Position numbers and translations under genes: made by a program. A stretch of 64,000 nt of DNA from Luzula sylvatica. Its lineage: Eukaryota > Streptophyta > Magnoliopsida > Poales > Juncaceae. Below the pieces are notes generated by a model, which was not told where the DNA came from, did no database searches, and worked only from the letters and a program-made list of their open reading frames with translations. Where the stretch lies: contig OX326959.1 of assembly GCA_946800325.1 (NCBI GenBank), forward strand, positions 21,830,242 through 21,894,241, in the 5' to 3' direction. Positions 62,538 to 64,000 of this stretch are shown here, one piece after another (position 1 is the first letter of the stretch; each line of letters begins with the position of its first letter).

Positions 62538-62712
62538 AAATATACAACTAGAACAATGGGAGTGGCAGAAATTAAACGAGTTTTCTCTCTCATAAACATG
62601 ATTCACATAATAAACATAAACTACAACCCTGTCGAAAACAAAAACTCCCAAGACAAACTAATATGGACACCAAGCTCTAATGGCCGTAAGGAAGCTTATT
62701 CCTATCTAGCAC
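62538..62712 (+). pseudogene. LINE zf-RVT remnant, copy B
   Basis: The frame VAEIKRVFSLINMIHIIN continues to DKLIWTPSSNG, the pattern seen at the start of the zinc-binding domain after plant LINE reverse transcriptases (hydrophobic I..I...., then D.LIW....G). The following KFSVKSAY-type block is replaced by RKEAYSYLA, and the rest is lost. Confidence 0.5.
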
Positions 62713-62800
62713 GATGCTGTTATATTATTTTGTAATAAAATAATATTAAAATTTTAAAACTATTATTTGATGACATAAATGCATAGATGGAAATAACATA

Positions 62801-62804
<4 letters not shown>

Positions 62805-62846
<42 letters not shown>
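62805..62846. repeat. (AT)n microsatellite
   Basis: Uninterrupted TA/AT dinucleotides just before the candidate LTR start of the next copia element. Confidence 0.93.
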
Positions 62847-62851
<5 letters not shown>

Positions 62852-63819
62852 ATAGAGTAACTGTTATACTAATTAGTAAGAGAATATTGATGATTCTTAA
62901 ATGGGCAAGAGATATTGGCTGTTATTACAATAATAAATGACTGAAATAAAATTTCTTAATATTGGAGCTCCTAACCGTTTCTGTCTCTAGCCCTTCCTCT
63001 TATAAAATATGCAAATCAGCATAGTATATAAGATGGAAGAAAGGAAGACCAAGGTGGACATATAATACACTCTTAATCTGACGTTCTCTCTCCACAAATG
63101 GTTATACTATTCAACAAAATATTGTTTCTTCTCTACTGAACAACTCGGTTACAAAATTGGGTGCTCGGCTTCACTTTCTTCGAAGTGAACGCCATCTGCT
63201 TCGCATCTCTTGCTACCGAAGTAGATACGACGTTGCTCGGGGTGGAACCTTGGAGGTGGATAGCGATTAACCCTGCACGAGAGGGCGTAATCTATCTTTA
63301 GGGCAGCAGTGACTCGATCATGCGGCCACTATCTGAGTAATTTCGATTTATTAATTAATTTATAATTATTTGATTATTGAATTATTTGCAGATTAATAAA
63401 AAATAACCAACAATCTAAAGATAGATTAAGTCTTGTTATTCATGTTGAAATTATTAACTTGATGAGAACTACAAATACTGTATTCAAAGTTAAAACCATA
63501 TTGAACTATTGTAGTGTATAAAGTCAAAGATATAATTATACTGGAATATGCATTTGATCATCACTTATGTCTCAATATTGCATGGCCAAGATATCCATGA
63601 TATAATTTTTTTTACGAGTTTATGAATCTGTTTAATTGTGGCCTATCATTCCAGATCTGTTAGAGTTTGGATATTTTGACATATTTGTTTTCTTAACAAG
63701 TTAAATCTGTTTTGATAATTCATATTATTTAAATTTTGTAAATACTGTTACTAATTAATCTGATTTGTATTCTTTCACAGATTAGAATATTAGCAATTTT
63801 TCCTTAACGAGTTTTGATC
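62847..63819 (+). mobile_element. Candidate copia 5' LTR and leader
   Basis: The stretch begins TGTTGATAGAG after the AT microsatellite, has a TATA-like CTTATAAAATATGC at about 62999, and leads to the gag ATG at 63820. The LTR 3' edge and PBS were not identified, and the partner LTR lies outside the window, so the limits are provisional. Confidence 0.4.
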
Positions 63820-64000
63820 ATGACTACAAGAGATGATCTTATAAGTATCAAACCCGACAAATTCGACGGGGTAGGATTCAAACGTTGGCAAAGCCAAATG
63901 CAATTTTGGCTCACCACGCTTGGTTTGTGGGATGCAATAGAATTATCTATTGATAACAACCCCTCCAATGCTCAAACTGTTGTTGAATCAGACAAGGACA
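63820..64000 (+). CDS. Copia gag, 5' part, cut by window end
   Basis: An ATG at 63820 opens a frame with KPDKFDGVGFKRWQSQMQFW followed by LTTLGLWDAIE, the typical N-terminus of the UBN2-type gag domain of plant copia elements (KFDG.NF..W...M..WLTTL). 60 codons are visible with no stop, and the rest lies beyond the window. Confidence 0.8.
   Translation, partial: MTTRDDLISIKPDKFDGVGFKRWQSQMQFWLTTLGLWDAIELSIDNNPSNAQTVVESDKD

Larger units (their letters stand above)
61601..62717 (+). repeat. Dispersed direct repeat, copy B (partner at 24992-26216)
   Basis: It aligns with copy A from CCTAGAAAATCA to CTATCTAGCA. It lacks the SINE and the inverted-repeat insertion found in A. It has its own extra pieces: about 100 bp after GATTTGGGCCTAAAA, and an inverted-repeat insertion at 62290-62515. 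Confidence 0.85.

Overview
The window is nuclear DNA of a flowering plant, most likely a eudicot. It is AT-rich and gene-poor, its genes have GT-AG introns, and it is packed with plant-type transposons (Ty1/copia, CACTA, hAT, MULE and PIF-like MITEs, Helitrons, L1-type LINEs, tRNA-derived SINEs). Only three genes look intact: two related small secreted cysteine-rich peptide genes (exons at 21921-22453 and 32319-37512) and a LURP-one-related (LOR) gene (55886-56623). A fourth, an ethanolamine-phosphate cytidylyltransferase (PECT1) copy at 5475-6555, is a 3'-truncated pseudogene that keeps its introns.

Layout. 1-1961: no recognised gene. 1962-5040: CACTA transposon (TSD TGG) carrying a captured class-3 lipase exon. 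5475-6555: PECT1 pseudogene. 9497-18470: an old LTR retrotransposon (TSD CTAAA) with no coding capacity, split by a 4-kb CACTA element (11617-15609, TSD TTA) that holds a broken TNP2 transposase. 21921-22453: first cysteine-rich gene. 22662-24940: two Helitrons on the minus strand. 24992-26216: a segment whose second copy lies at 61601-62717. 27455-31688: two head-to-tail Helitrons, one interrupted by a MULE MITE, then a PIF-like MITE. 32319-37512: second cysteine-rich gene, with a young copia element (321-bp LTRs, 5 differences) in its only intron. 41645-53223: hAT elements, a MULE MITE, Helitrons with internal minisatellites and a SINE. 55270-55616: SINE split by a hAT MITE. 55886-56623: LOR gene. 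58320-61300: internally inverted LINE. 63820-64000: start of another copia gag gene, cut by the window edge.

The observation that most deserves a second look is in the non-coding LTR element at 9497-18470. Its interior is an array of short hairpins with different, covarying stems but a nearly constant five-base loop (plus strand TTCTG, TTCTA, TTCGG or TTCAG). Its primer-binding site does not match the usual initiator-Met 3' end. It matches the anticodon region of tRNA-Ile(IAU), with a C opposite the inosine, which suggests priming by a half-tRNA.

All assignments come from reading the sequence and from memory of protein and element families; no database search or folding program was run. Ends of degenerate elements (especially Helitron 5' ends) are approximate.
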